Position numbers and translations under genes: made by a program. DNA of 39,584 bases from Actinomycetes bacterium (GTDB lineage: Bacteria > Actinomycetota > Acidimicrobiia > Acidimicrobiales > RAAP-2): contig JAJZMD010000147.1 of NCBI GenBank assembly GCA_021803085.1, positions 1-39,584 of the forward strand, written 5' to 3'. Positions 31,605 through 39,459 of the stretch are shown here, piece by piece. The notes beneath the pieces were generated by a model. The model saw only the letters and a list, made by a program, of their open reading frames with translations. It did not search any database and was not told the origin of the DNA. The stretch's first letter is position 1, and each line of letters opens with the position of its first letter.

Positions 31605-32357
31605 GTGACCGCACAGCTCGAAGGACTGGTCGCTGTCGTCACCGGTGCGGGAGGGGGGCTGGGGAGGTCTCTCGCACAGCGGCTCTCCAGCGACGGGGCC
31701 TCGGTCGCCGTCAACGACATCGACGCCGCGGGGTGTCTCGCCACCTCGGCGCTGATCGGACCCGAGACGCTCGCGATCCCTGGGGACATGAGCACGACGG
31801 AGGGTGCGTCGTCGCTCGTGGCTAGGACCGTCGAGCGCTTCGGACGGCTGGACGTCCTCGTGAACAACGCTGCTGCGTTCGCCACAGTCGTGCACCAGTC
31901 GGTCCTCGACGTGAAGGCCGAGGAGCTGGACCGCATCCTGTCGATCAACGCGCGGCTGATGCTCCTGCCCTCGCAACGGGCGATCGAGCAGATGCGCCTC
32001 CAGGGGCAGGGGAGGATCATCAACGTCGCGTCGGGAACGATCCTCGCCGGCACGCCCGGGCTCCTCCCCTACGTCGGCTCGAAGGGTGCGATCTTCGCCA
32101 TGACGCGAGCGCTGGCGACCGAGTGCGGCCGGTGGAACATCACGGTGAACTCGGTCTCCCCCGGGTTGCTGGACACGCCGGGAGCACGTGCGAACACGCC
32201 GGAGGAGGCCTTCGCGGCCCAGCGGACCATCCGGGCGATCGCTCGCGACGGCCATCCCGACGACGTCGCCGGCGCCGTGGCGTTCCTCGCGTCGCCCGGA
32301 AGCGGCTTCATCACGGGTCAGATGATCGTGGTCAACGGCGGCGCCCAGTACTGGTAG
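31605..32357 (+). CDS. short-chain dehydrogenase/reductase
   Basis: 250 residues from GTG 31605, with AAAGGGGGG upstream; an in-frame ATG at 31554 would add 17 residues not typical of the family. TGAGGGLG coenzyme loop at 13-20, VLVNNAA at 94-100, catalytic S143, Y156 and K160 (YVGSKGA) and the ending GQMIVVNGG. The acidic residue after strand 2 (VAVNDIDAAG) suggests NAD(H). Probably a 3-hydroxyacyl or alcohol dehydrogenase of the catabolic cluster; substrate unknown. It is the last gene that looks tied to the cluster. Confidence 0.88.
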   Translation: MTAQLEGLVAVVTGAGGGLGRSLAQRLSSDGASVAVNDIDAAGCLATSALIGPETLAIPGDMSTTEGASSLVARTVERFGRLDVLVNNAAAFATVVHQSVLDVKAEELDRILSINARLMLLPSQRAIEQMRLQGQGRIINVASGTILAGTPGLLPYVGSKGAIFAMTRALATECGRWNITVNSVSPGLLDTPGARANTPEEAFAAQRTIRAIARDGHPDDVAGAVAFLASPGSGFITGQMIVVNGGAQYW

Positions 32358-32479
32358 CCGGCGGGCCGGCGCGTCCTCCTTCCCGGTGTGGCAGCCGCCG
32401 GTGATGCGTTCGGAGTCGGCGGCGCGACGTGACCGAAGACCCTGTCGTCGGCGCCGCTCGGCGGCGTACACAGACGGTG

Positions 32480-32938
32480 ATGACCAACGCACCCGTTCCG
32501 AAGCAAGAGGCCGGGCCCGTCGTCGTCGGCGTCGACGGCTCGGAGCACTCGAAGCAGGCGCTCGCCTGGGGTGCCCGCTACGCGGCGTTGACGGGGGCGC
32601 CGCTCACGGCGGTCGCCGTGTGGCGTCTCCCGACGAGCTTCGGCTGGACACTGCCGGTTCCCGCCGAGTGGGACCCCGAAGGCGACGCGAGACGAGCCCT
32701 CGAGCGCGAGGTCGCCGAGGTCTTGGGCCCCGAGCTCGCGCCCACGGTCAGGCTCACCGTCGTGGAGGGTCCGCCCGGCAAGGCGCTCGTCGACGCGTCG
32801 GAGCACGCATCCGCCGTCGTCGTGGGAAGCCGCGGCCGAGGCGAGTTCGCGGGCATGCTCCTCGGCTCGGTGAGCGCCTTCGTCACGACCCACGCGCACT
32901 GCCCGGTCGTCGTCGTGCGCGTCAGCTCCGAGCGGTAG
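32480..32938 (+). CDS. universal stress protein (UspA family, ATP-binding type)
   Basis: 152 residues from ATG 32480. An in-frame GTG at 32429 would add 17 residues with no good ribosome site. One Usp domain: VVVGVDGSEHSKQALAWGARYA at the start and the ATP-binding motif G-x2-G-x9-G-S in VVGSRGRGEFAGMLLGS near the end, followed by CPVVVVR. Single-domain ATP-binding Usp proteins are common in actinobacteria and act in stress or dormancy adjustment. It is convergent with the alpha-hydroxy-acid oxidase with a 3-base gap. Confidence 0.88.
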   Translation: MTNAPVPKQEAGPVVVGVDGSEHSKQALAWGARYAALTGAPLTAVAVWRLPTSFGWTLPVPAEWDPEGDARRALEREVAEVLGPELAPTVRLTVVEGPPGKALVDASEHASAVVVGSRGRGEFAGMLLGSVSAFVTTHAHCPVVVVRVSSER

Positions 32939-32941
32939 GCG

Positions 32942-34213
32942 TCAGTTCGGCGTCAGCGGGCCGCCGTCAGCGGGGCGTGGGCGGGCCGCCGTCAGAGAGG
33001 CGTCGGGGCGGCCGAGGTACCCGGGGCCCAGCTCCCCCACCGACGGGCATCCGATCAGCCGGAGGACCCGCTCGACATCGGCGCGCAGCAGGTCGAGCAC
33101 CTTGGCGATGCCGGCCTCTCCCGCCGCGGCGAGACCGAACGCCCAGGGGCGCCCGACCATCACCGCCCTCGCCCCGAGCGACAGGGCGCGTACGACGTCG
33201 GCACCACGGCGGAACCCGCCGTCGACGAAGACCTCCGCGTCGGTCCCCGCGGCCGCGACCACTTCTGCGAGGACGCCGATGGTGGGAGGGGCGCCGTCGA
33301 GCTGCCGGCCCCCGTGGTTCGAGACGATGATCCCTGCCACACCGGCGTCCACGGCCCGTCGGGCGTCGTCGGCGGACAGGACCCCCTTCGCGAGGACCGG
33401 TCCCGGCCACCGGTCCCGGATCCACCGGAAGTCCTCCCAGAGGGGTGGGGACCCGCGCAGGTCCCTGAGCGCCTCGTCCAGTGCCGTCCCGCCCGCTCGC
33501 GTCGACGCGGCCGCGTTCGCCAAGTCCATGTGGAAGCGGTCTCGTGCGAAGCCGAGGAGCCAGCCGGGGCGGACCGCAGCCTCCGGGGCGAACCGCAGCA
33601 CGTTGTCGAGGTCGATGCGAAGCGGCAGGCGGACGCCGTGGCGCACGTCCCTCTCGCGCATGGCGCCCGTCTGGGTATCGAGGGTGACGACGAGCGCTTC
33701 GTAGCCCGCGGCGGCCGCGCGGTCGATCAGCGCCTCGGCGCCACCACGGCCCCCGAGGAAGTACAGCTGGAACCAGCGCCTTCCGGAGGCTGCACGAGCC
33801 ACCTCCTCCAGCGTGTGCCCCGAGAACGTGCTGAGGGTGTGCACGGTCCCGGCATCGCTGGCGGCCGCGGCCGCGGCGAGGTCCCCCGCCGGATGCATCA
33901 TCCGTGCGAAGCCGACCGGTGCGAGCATCACGGGGAACGAGATCGGCTTCCCGAGCACGCTCGTCCCGAGGTCGGGTGGCGAGCCGCGGGTCACGCCGAG
34001 CCTGGGGACGACCGGAAGGGCTTCGAGCGCGTGCCGGTTGGCGTGAACGGTGGACTCGCTGCCGGCTCCCCCGTCGATGTAGTCGAACACCGTCGAAGGG
34101 ACACGCCGGCGCGCGCGCAACCGGGCTTCGTCGGCCGTCCGGATGTGGTCAGCTCGTCGCCGTTCCGACGCGGTGATCGCAGGGCGCGAGCTGGCTGAGC
34201 GATGGCGTCTCAT
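32942..34213 (-). CDS. FMN-dependent alpha-hydroxy-acid oxidase/dehydrogenase
   Basis: 423 residues. (beta/alpha)8 flavoenzyme with the full active site: Y45 in FDYIDGGAGSE, K276 in LAKGVLS, catalytic H300 and R303 in SNHGGRQLDG, then FVDGGFRRGADVVRALSLGA and VMVGRPW for the FMN phosphate. It oxidises an L-2-hydroxy acid (lactate, glycolate, mandelate type) to the 2-keto acid. A mandelate-type role could feed the benzoylformate-decarboxylase-like enzyme at 13281, but it lies 18 kb away outside the cluster, so this is speculation. Extra ~20 basic residues precede the normal start. Confidence 0.88.
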   Translation of the reverse strand: MRRHRSASSRPAITASERRRADHIRTADEARLRARRRVPSTVFDYIDGGAGSESTVHANRHALEALPVVPRLGVTRGSPPDLGTSVLGKPISFPVMLAPVGFARMMHPAGDLAAAAAASDAGTVHTLSTFSGHTLEEVARAASGRRWFQLYFLGGRGGAEALIDRAAAAGYEALVVTLDTQTGAMRERDVRHGVRLPLRIDLDNVLRFAPEAAVRPGWLLGFARDRFHMDLANAAASTRAGGTALDEALRDLRGSPPLWEDFRWIRDRWPGPVLAKGVLSADDARRAVDAGVAGIIVSNHGGRQLDGAPPTIGVLAEVVAAAGTDAEVFVDGGFRRGADVVRALSLGARAVMVGRPWAFGLAAAGEAGIAKVLDLLRADVERVLRLIGCPSVGELGPGYLGRPDASLTAARPRPADGGPLTPN

Positions 34214-34226
34214 TCACTCATCACCT

Positions 34227-34260
34227 GGTCCCCTTCACAAGGTCCCCTTCACACGGTCCC
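34227..34260. repeat. 14-bp tandem repeat, about 2.4 copies
   Basis: GGTCCCCTTCACAA at 34227-34240, GGTCCCCTTCACAC at 34241-34254, then GGTCCC. It spans the last codons of the MarR-GNAT gene and the leader of the oxidase gene. Confidence 0.75.
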
Positions 34261-35193
34261 GTCCCGTGGCCCCTTCGCACTGTCCCCCAGGCTTCTGCCG
34301 GCAACGGGCTCACTCGGCACGCCCTCGAGCGACTTCTCGAACCACCGGTGGGCGTGCGGATTCGAACCGTAGGGTGAGATCCGATGGTAGCCGGAGCTCT
34401 CGTAGAGCCCGATGGCCTCGGTGAGCACGACGTGGGTGTCCAGGCGGGCGGCGCGCATCCCCCGCTCGGCCGCCGCACGCTCGAGTGCGGCCAGCAGCCG
34501 GCGGCCGACGCCGAGACCACGCGCGCCGCGCTCCACCCACAGGTGCTTCACCTCGGCGATCGAGCTGGTGAGCGGCCGAAGCACGCCGCAGCCGACGGCG
34601 CTCCCCCGCTCGCGGGCGACCAGGGCGATGCCCCCGGCTCGGATCGCCTCGGCGCGTAGGAGGTTCGACGCGTCGTAGCCCTCGGGAAAGCGCTCGGCGA
34701 GCTCGTCAGCGTATGCGAGCAAGCAGCGGCGCAGATCCGGGGAGCCGGGGTCGACCTCCTCCACGCCGACGTCGGCGCTGCGAAGCAGCCGGTAGGCGGC
34801 ATCGAGGTGGCAGAGGAGCTCGGTGCGTCCGGACGGCCCGAGCGGTGCGACGAGCGCTTCGGCGAGGGCGTCCGATCGCGCGTCGAGCTCGTCCAGCTCC
34901 CGGACGCCCGATGCGGTCGGCTTCGCCCGGCGGGCACGCCCGTCGGAGGGGTCGGCGACGACGTCGACGAGGCCTTGGCGTTCGAGCGACCGCAGCAGGC
35001 GCGAGAGGTACCCGGAGTCCAAGCCGAGACGACGCCGAAGGTCGTGCACCCCGCGCCCGTTCCGCCCGATCTCGAAGAGGAGGCGAGCCTCTGCGAGAGG
35101 CCGCCCCTGATCGAGATGGCGCGCGCTCAGCACGCCGATGCGCTGCGTGTAGTAGCGGTTGAACCGCCGTACGACCTCTTTGCCGTCCTGCAC
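34249..35193 (-). CDS. MarR-type regulator fused to a GNAT acetyltransferase
   Basis: 314 residues, GTG start. Residues 1-150 are a MarR winged helix: PLAEARLLFEIGRNG, LRRRLGLDSGYLSRLLRSLERQGLV and a PSDGRARRAKPT wing. Residues 150-300 are a GNAT domain with GSAVGCGVLRPL, EVKHLWVERGARGLGVGRRLL (acetyl-CoA loop) and EAIGLYESSGYHRISPYG. This fusion is a known architecture in actinobacteria; it may acetylate a small molecule or protein and regulate its own or nearby genes. It is 35 bases from the oxidase start and could be in one transcript with it. It is divergent from a small membrane protein. Confidence 0.88.
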   Translation of the reverse strand: MQDGKEVVRRFNRYYTQRIGVLSARHLDQGRPLAEARLLFEIGRNGRGVHDLRRRLGLDSGYLSRLLRSLERQGLVDVVADPSDGRARRAKPTASGVRELDELDARSDALAEALVAPLGPSGRTELLCHLDAAYRLLRSADVGVEEVDPGSPDLRRCLLAYADELAERFPEGYDASNLLRAEAIRAGGIALVARERGSAVGCGVLRPLTSSIAEVKHLWVERGARGLGVGRRLLAALERAAAERGMRAARLDTHVVLTEAIGLYESSGYHRISPYGSNPHAHRWFEKSLEGVPSEPVAGRSLGDSAKGPRDGTV

Positions 35194-35199
35194 GCCTGA

Positions 35200-35205
35200 A
35201 AGATA
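35200..35205 (-). promoter_or_regulatory. -10 element for leaderless transcription of the MarR-GNAT gene
   Basis: TGG-TATCTT on the minus strand, 6 bases before the GTG at 35193, places the transcription start at the codon. TATCT also occurs 18 bases earlier, so a self-binding MarR site may overlap. No clear -35. Confidence 0.45.
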
Positions 35206-35382
35206 CCAGACTTTGGTCAGATACTGCCCGGACAGCCGGTCGGAGGCGCCTCTTGCAGAGCAGCCTCATACCGCTGCGGATCGCAGTCTTCCCGGGCCGC
35301 CGGTGGGATGATCCCAGCCGAGCGGCGGACGCCCGTCTCGTCGCATCGCCGTGACGGCAACGCGTCTGAGAAAGGACGACCC

Positions 35383-35847
35383 ATGAGCGAACGGCAGCAA
35401 TCTGGGCCTGTGAAGGTGCACCGGCACATGCGGAGCGCCATCAGCCTGAAAGGGATGCGCAGCGACATCGAGAGAGCCGACGGCATCAACGCCAAGTTCG
35501 CCGTCTTCCTCACCAACATGGTGGGCTCGATGTGGTGCGCCTACGTCTTCGCGGCCGTCGCCTTCCTCGGGCTGCCTGCGGCGCTCAAGCCCGGCGGCGA
35601 AGGTCTGGTCGCGTGGATCGCCCAGACCTTTCTCCAACTCGTGCTGCTGTCGGTCATCATGGTCGGCCAGAACGTGCAGAGCGAGGCGAGCGACGCACGC
35701 GCCCAGCGCACCTACGACGACACCGTGGCGATCCTCGACCGGCTCGACGTCCACACCGCAGGCGGCATCAAGGACCTCGCCGATCGCCTGGAAGAGCTCG
35801 CGCGGGCGCTCCGCTCTCCCGCCGGCCCGAGCACCCTGCCCGCGTAG
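35383..35847 (+). CDS. small membrane protein, DUF1003-like
   Basis: 154 residues from ATG 35383 (AAAGGA 6 bases upstream). Two membrane segments: VGSMWCAYVFAAVAFLGLP and a second in WIAQTFLQLVLLSVIMVGQN, followed by a helical QNVQSEASDARAQRTYDD segment. The order G-S-hydrophobic segment, second segment, then QN-Q resembles DUF1003 proteins, though the match is distant. Function unknown; the C-terminal part is a predicted soluble helix on the cytoplasmic side. Confidence 0.7.
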   Translation: MSERQQSGPVKVHRHMRSAISLKGMRSDIERADGINAKFAVFLTNMVGSMWCAYVFAAVAFLGLPAALKPGGEGLVAWIAQTFLQLVLLSVIMVGQNVQSEASDARAQRTYDDTVAILDRLDVHTAGGIKDLADRLEELARALRSPAGPSTLPA

Positions 35848-35848
35848 C

Positions 35849-35854
35849 TACGCT
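35849..35854 (+). promoter_or_regulatory. -10 element for leaderless transcription of the 112-residue membrane protein gene
   Basis: TACGCT lies 6 bases before GTG 35861, immediately after the stop of the previous gene. Same geometry as at 11385 and 35200. No clear -35. Confidence 0.35.
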
Positions 35855-35860
35855 GGAGCA

Positions 35861-36199
35861 GTGGGAACGTCGATGCGGAGCTGGACCAGCCGGCGCCGGC
35901 CGGCCGGGTTCCTCGGCGGGGCCCTGTTCCTGGCCGGGGCGCTCGTCGTGCTCGTGACGCTCGCGTTCGTCGCTGCCCTGGGATTGGTCGTGTTGGCGCT
36001 GGTGGGGGTGTCGATCGGCGTCGACCGCCTTCTCGCTCTGCTCGTGCCGGCCTACCGGCGCCGTCGTCGCGGGCGGTCCCTCACCGTGCCGGCAGGTCTC
36101 ATCCGCATGGTGCGCTTCGGCTCCGCTCCAAGAGAAGTGGTCGAGGTTCGCTCCTACGAGCTGCCCCGCGACGCACGGACGACCGCACGCCATTCGTAG
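35861..36199 (+). CDS. small hydrophobic membrane protein, unknown
   Basis: 112 residues from GTG 35861 (ATG 35873 is possible). One long hydrophobic stretch, about residues 17-62, enough for one or two membrane passes, then an Arg-rich RRRRRGRS cytoplasmic flank and a soluble tail. I do not recognise the family. It lies 13 bases after the DUF1003-like gene and 28 bases before the TIGR03086 gene, all on one strand. Confidence 0.6.
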   Translation: MGTSMRSWTSRRRPAGFLGGALFLAGALVVLVTLAFVAALGLVVLALVGVSIGVDRLLALLVPAYRRRRRGRSLTVPAGLIRMVRFGSAPREVVEVRSYELPRDARTTARHS

Positions 36200-36227
36200 G
36201 CTCGGCGCCCGGACGAAGGAGGAGCGA

Positions 36228-36782
36228 GTGGTGGAACCACTGGAGGCGCATCGACGAGCCCAAGACGCGTTCGCGCACGTGCTGTCGGGCGTGAGCGACG
36301 ACCAGCTCGACGCGTCCACGCCGTGCACCGAGTGGCGGGTGCGCGACCTCGTCGCTCATGTCATCGACGGCAACCGTCGCACGGCGACCGGCGCGGCCTC
36401 GCATTCGCCCCGAGACGAGGACACCGCCGGGTTCGTCGCGCTGCACGCCGAGTCGGCCGCGGCGGCCGATGCAGCTTTCGCGGCTCCCGACGGCCTCACT
36501 CGCACTTACGAGTTTCCGCTGGGCGCGGTGCCCGGATCGAGAATGATCGGCATGCGCACCACCGACGTGCTGACGCACGCGTGGGACCTCGCGAGGGCGA
36601 CGGGACAGCCCACCGACGCCCTCGACGGGGAGCTCGCGACCGAGCTCCTGGCCGCGTCGCGTGATCGCATACCCGCGGAATTCAGGGGCCCGGGTAAGCC
36701 CTTCGACGACGAGCAGCCGTGCGAACCCGACGCGTCGGCGAGCGATCGGCTCGCGGCATTCCTCGGCCGACGGCAGTCCTGA
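36228..36782 (+). CDS. TIGR03086-type metal-binding protein (mycothiol maleylpyruvate isomerase/DinB-like)
   Basis: 184 residues, GTG start with AAGGAGG upstream (a second GTG follows directly). Four-helix DinB-like fold with the N-terminal metal-binding region TPCTEWRVRDLVAHVIDG (His near 44) and the second TTDVLTHAWDLARATGQP (His near 117). This family occurs mainly in mycothiol-producing actinobacteria and is annotated as mycothiol-dependent isomerase-like or metal-binding. The actual substrate is unknown. It is convergent with the methyltransferase, with a 16-base gap. Confidence 0.85.
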   Translation: MVEPLEAHRRAQDAFAHVLSGVSDDQLDASTPCTEWRVRDLVAHVIDGNRRTATGAASHSPRDEDTAGFVALHAESAAAADAAFAAPDGLTRTYEFPLGAVPGSRMIGMRTTDVLTHAWDLARATGQPTDALDGELATELLAASRDRIPAEFRGPGKPFDDEQPCEPDASASDRLAAFLGRRQS

Positions 36783-36798
36783 CGCCGGGGCGCCGGCT

Positions 36799-37641
36799 TC
36801 AGGTCCGGGCGGTCACCACGAGGACGCCCCGGGAGAGGCGCAGCTGTCCGTCGTGCACCTTCTCCCGCAGGGCGGCGGTCACGCTTTCGAGCGCCTCGGC
36901 CCTCGTGGCCTCGTCCGCTTCCATCAGCACCTCCCGGGCGGCGCCCATGCGCAGGGCGACGTCGGCGTAGTCGGGCAGGTCGCCTTCGGGAGCGCTGATC
37001 ACGTCGTTGTGGGGCACGACCTCGATGTCGGCGAACCCGGCCGCGGCGAGGATCTCGTGCACCCGATCGGCGTCGCACAGCGAGAACGGGCCCGGTTGGC
37101 CAGGCTCGGGCAACGCGGGAACAGAGCCCGTGACGGACGTCACCGCCATTCCCGGGACGAGCATCCACTCGTTGGCCGTCACGTTCTGCCAGCACACGAA
37201 TCCCAGGGTCCCGTCCGCCTTCAGGGCCCTGCGGACGTTCGAGAAGGCCGCGACCGGATCGGCGTAGAACATCACGCCGAAGCGGGAGAACGCCCTGTCG
37301 TAGGCGTCGCTGCCGAGATCGTGGGACTGGACGTCGGCGTGCACGAAGCTCGCGTTTCGCACACCTTCTTCGGCCGCTCGCTGGCGTGCCCGGTCGAGCA
37401 TCTCGGCGGCGATGTCCACCCCGAGCACCGATCCGTGCGGTCCGACGCGGCGAGCGAGCTCGACCGTCGTCGGGCCGGTTCCGCAGCCGAGGTCGAGCAC
37501 CCTCTGTCCGGGTCGAACGTCCAGGCAGTCGATCGCCCTGCGGCCCGGTTCCCCGGCAATCCCCTCCTGGTGGTGCTCGATCTCGACCCAGGTGGGCGCC
37601 ACCGACGCCCAGAACTCGGCCTGCTCCGCGTTGGCGACCAT
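36799..37641 (-). CDS. class I SAM-dependent methyltransferase
   Basis: 280 residues from ATG 37641; an in-frame TTG at 37668 would add nine residues. SAM motif I VLDLGCGTGPTTVELARRVG, acidic GVDIAAEMLDRAR, motif AYDRAFSRFGVMFYADPVAAF and the post-motif LKADGTLGFVCWQ, all typical of Methyltransf_11/25 enzymes of UbiE-like type. Acceptor unknown. It is unrelated in detail to the methyltransferase at 1798. Confidence 0.87.
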   Translation of the reverse strand: MVANAEQAEFWASVAPTWVEIEHHQEGIAGEPGRRAIDCLDVRPGQRVLDLGCGTGPTTVELARRVGPHGSVLGVDIAAEMLDRARQRAAEEGVRNASFVHADVQSHDLGSDAYDRAFSRFGVMFYADPVAAFSNVRRALKADGTLGFVCWQNVTANEWMLVPGMAVTSVTGSVPALPEPGQPGPFSLCDADRVHEILAAAGFADIEVVPHNDVISAPEGDLPDYADVALRMGAAREVLMEADEATRAEALESVTAALREKVHDGQLRLSRGVLVVTART

Positions 37642-37752
37642 CTCGTCACCGTACTCCCCTCCCTGCAATTCGAGGTCGTGCGGCGGCCGTTCAGCTCGTC
37701 GGGCGCGCGGACGAGACCCGGAGCCCGACGCTCACGTCCGGGCACGGGACCG

Positions 37753-39093
37753 CTATGCGCGCGTCGAGCAGTGGGCAGCCCCGACCACGACGGAGATCAC
37801 CATGCCGGGGGACGTGTGGTAGAGGAGGATCCGCACGTAGCCCGAACCGTCCGTCTCGCCGCTCCAGGTGTCGCGGGCATCCGACGCGGTCGCCTTCGTG
37901 TGCGGCTCGTCGGAATGGACGGAGACGTAGTAGTCGCCCGGGTATCCGTCATCGGCCGCTGCGGCCCTGGCACTGCACGAGGCAGCCGCCTGACGTCCGG
38001 TCGTCGGCGCTGCACGCCACGGGGTGGACCCCGAGAAGTCCCGCTCGAGAACGGCGGCGAGCCCTCCGACGATCGACCGCTCCCGGGTGATGAGCCCGAG
38101 CTCGCGGTTGTAGAAGAGCGACGCGGAAGAGAAGTTCTCCGATCCCAGGAAGGCCGACGCGTCCTGGGTGCCGGGGTCCTCGACGATCACCTTCGCGTGG
38201 ATGTAGAGCCCCGGGTCGCCGGGGTACGTCCCCACTCTCGCGCCGGCTGCGACCAGCGCGTCGAAGGCCCACGCGTACCGGGATGTGTCGTTCATGATCA
38301 CGTGCACGGCGACGCCGCGGCGCGCCGCCTCGAGGAGCGCGTGGACGTCTGCGGGATCGGACAGCTCTTCGCTCTCCACCCAGAGGGAGCGTCTCGCGGC
38401 CGCGATCATCGAGAGCAGCGCATCCGAGGCGTTCGTGGGGCTCCACACGAGGTCGGCGCCGTCGGAAGGGGCGATCGCACGGTTGGCGAAGTCGGCGTCG
38501 AAGGTGGACACGATCGCGCTCACGTCAGCAGGGTTCGTGTCCAAGACGGCGAAGTCCCTCGTGTTCGCGTAGTACGCGGAGGTGAAGTTCAGCGTCATGA
38601 TCCAGGCCTCGGCTGTGTCGACGACCATCGCCTTCTCGTGGTCGGCGTCGAACGCCGGTGGAGCCCAGGCCACCTGCACGCGGTGTGCGGCGAGGTAGGC
38701 GTAGGCGGCTGCGTTGCGGGCAGCTTCGCGGTGGTGGTCCAAGATGACCCGGACGTCCACGCCGCGGGCCGCCGCCTGGGCGAGGACGCTCTCGGCTCTC
38801 GGATCGACGAGCTCGTACATCTCGAGGTCGATGCTCTTCTTCGCGGCGGCGATCGAGCCGTAGACCCTCGCCAGCCCGTCTTCCGGCTCGACCTGGAGTG
38901 TGCGCAGGGCCGTGGCGGAGCGTGGACGGTGGACGTCCTGACCGCCGGCGCGACGTGCCGTCGTCCCGTGCCGTCCCCCGGCAGCCGCCAGGGCGGGGCT
39001 GCCCGCACAGGCGGCGAGCACGCCCGCCAGCACCGCCAGCACGCAGAGTCGCCGCACGTTCGCCGCTCTTCTCGCCCGCTCCGGGGGTCGCAC
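37753..39093 (-). CDS. phospholipase D-like lipoprotein with two HKD motifs
   Basis: 446 residues. A signal peptide with lipobox VLAAC (Cys29) predicts a membrane-anchored exported protein. Two complete HKD motifs are visible: H152-K154-D159 (HEKAMVVD) and H299-K301-D306 (HAKVIVED), each preceded by the usual strand with MTLNF or LGSENFSS afterwards. This makes it a probable active PLD-family phosphodiesterase. It could act on cell-envelope phospholipids or extracellular DNA. The C-terminal ~70 residues (after about 375) look like an extra small beta domain. A tiny basic gene lies 3 bases upstream. Confidence 0.88.
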   Translation of the reverse strand: MRPPERARRAANVRRLCVLAVLAGVLAACAGSPALAAAGGRHGTTARRAGGQDVHRPRSATALRTLQVEPEDGLARVYGSIAAAKKSIDLEMYELVDPRAESVLAQAAARGVDVRVILDHHREAARNAAAYAYLAAHRVQVAWAPPAFDADHEKAMVVDTAEAWIMTLNFTSAYYANTRDFAVLDTNPADVSAIVSTFDADFANRAIAPSDGADLVWSPTNASDALLSMIAAARRSLWVESEELSDPADVHALLEAARRGVAVHVIMNDTSRYAWAFDALVAAGARVGTYPGDPGLYIHAKVIVEDPGTQDASAFLGSENFSSASLFYNRELGLITRERSIVGGLAAVLERDFSGSTPWRAAPTTGRQAAASCSARAAAADDGYPGDYYVSVHSDEPHTKATASDARDTWSGETDGSGYVRILLYHTSPGMVISVVVGAAHCSTRA

Positions 39094-39096
39094 GTG

Positions 39097-39285
39097 CTAC
39101 CGGTGGAGCGCCCGCCTGGCTCTCCGGCCGATCATGGTCGTGGCCGTCCCGACAGGATGCCGGGCGTAGAGAACCTTGCGGATCGGCTTCGGCGTGATCC
39201 TCCGCTTGATGGAACCCGTGGTGCTCCGGACAGGGTGGATCACCCGGCGCACCGGCCTCGGCAAGAACCCTCGCAAGAAGCTCAC
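39097..39285 (-). CDS. small highly basic protein, unknown, upstream of the PLD-like gene
   Basis: 62 residues from GTG 39285, with GAAGGAG 5 bases before it; the longer frame lacks a ribosome site. Very rich in Arg and Lys (RGFLPRPVRRVIHPVR, then IKRRITPKPIRKVL), no membrane segment. I do not recognise a family. The 3-base distance to the PLD-like start suggests translational coupling. It could be a nucleic-acid-binding or assembly factor; this is a guess. Confidence 0.5.
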   Translation of the reverse strand: MSFLRGFLPRPVRRVIHPVRSTTGSIKRRITPKPIRKVLYARHPVGTATTMIGRRARRALHR

Positions 39286-39459
39286 CGCCACTCCTTCTGC
39301 CCGGTGCCCGCGGACGTCCTGCCCCTTCCACCCGCCGCGAGCCTGGCCCCGAGCCACGGCGAGGATGACGATAGCCCCGCGAGCTGCACGCGCTCAGGGG
39401 TTACGAACCTTTCGCCGGTATCCTCACAGACGTGAGCGAACGTATGTACGCTAGAGTGC

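Noticed and set aside
37695..37715. CTCGTC/GACGAG hairpin upstream of the methyltransferase
   Set aside because: Six pairs in a GC-rich gap with no T-run; expected by chance.
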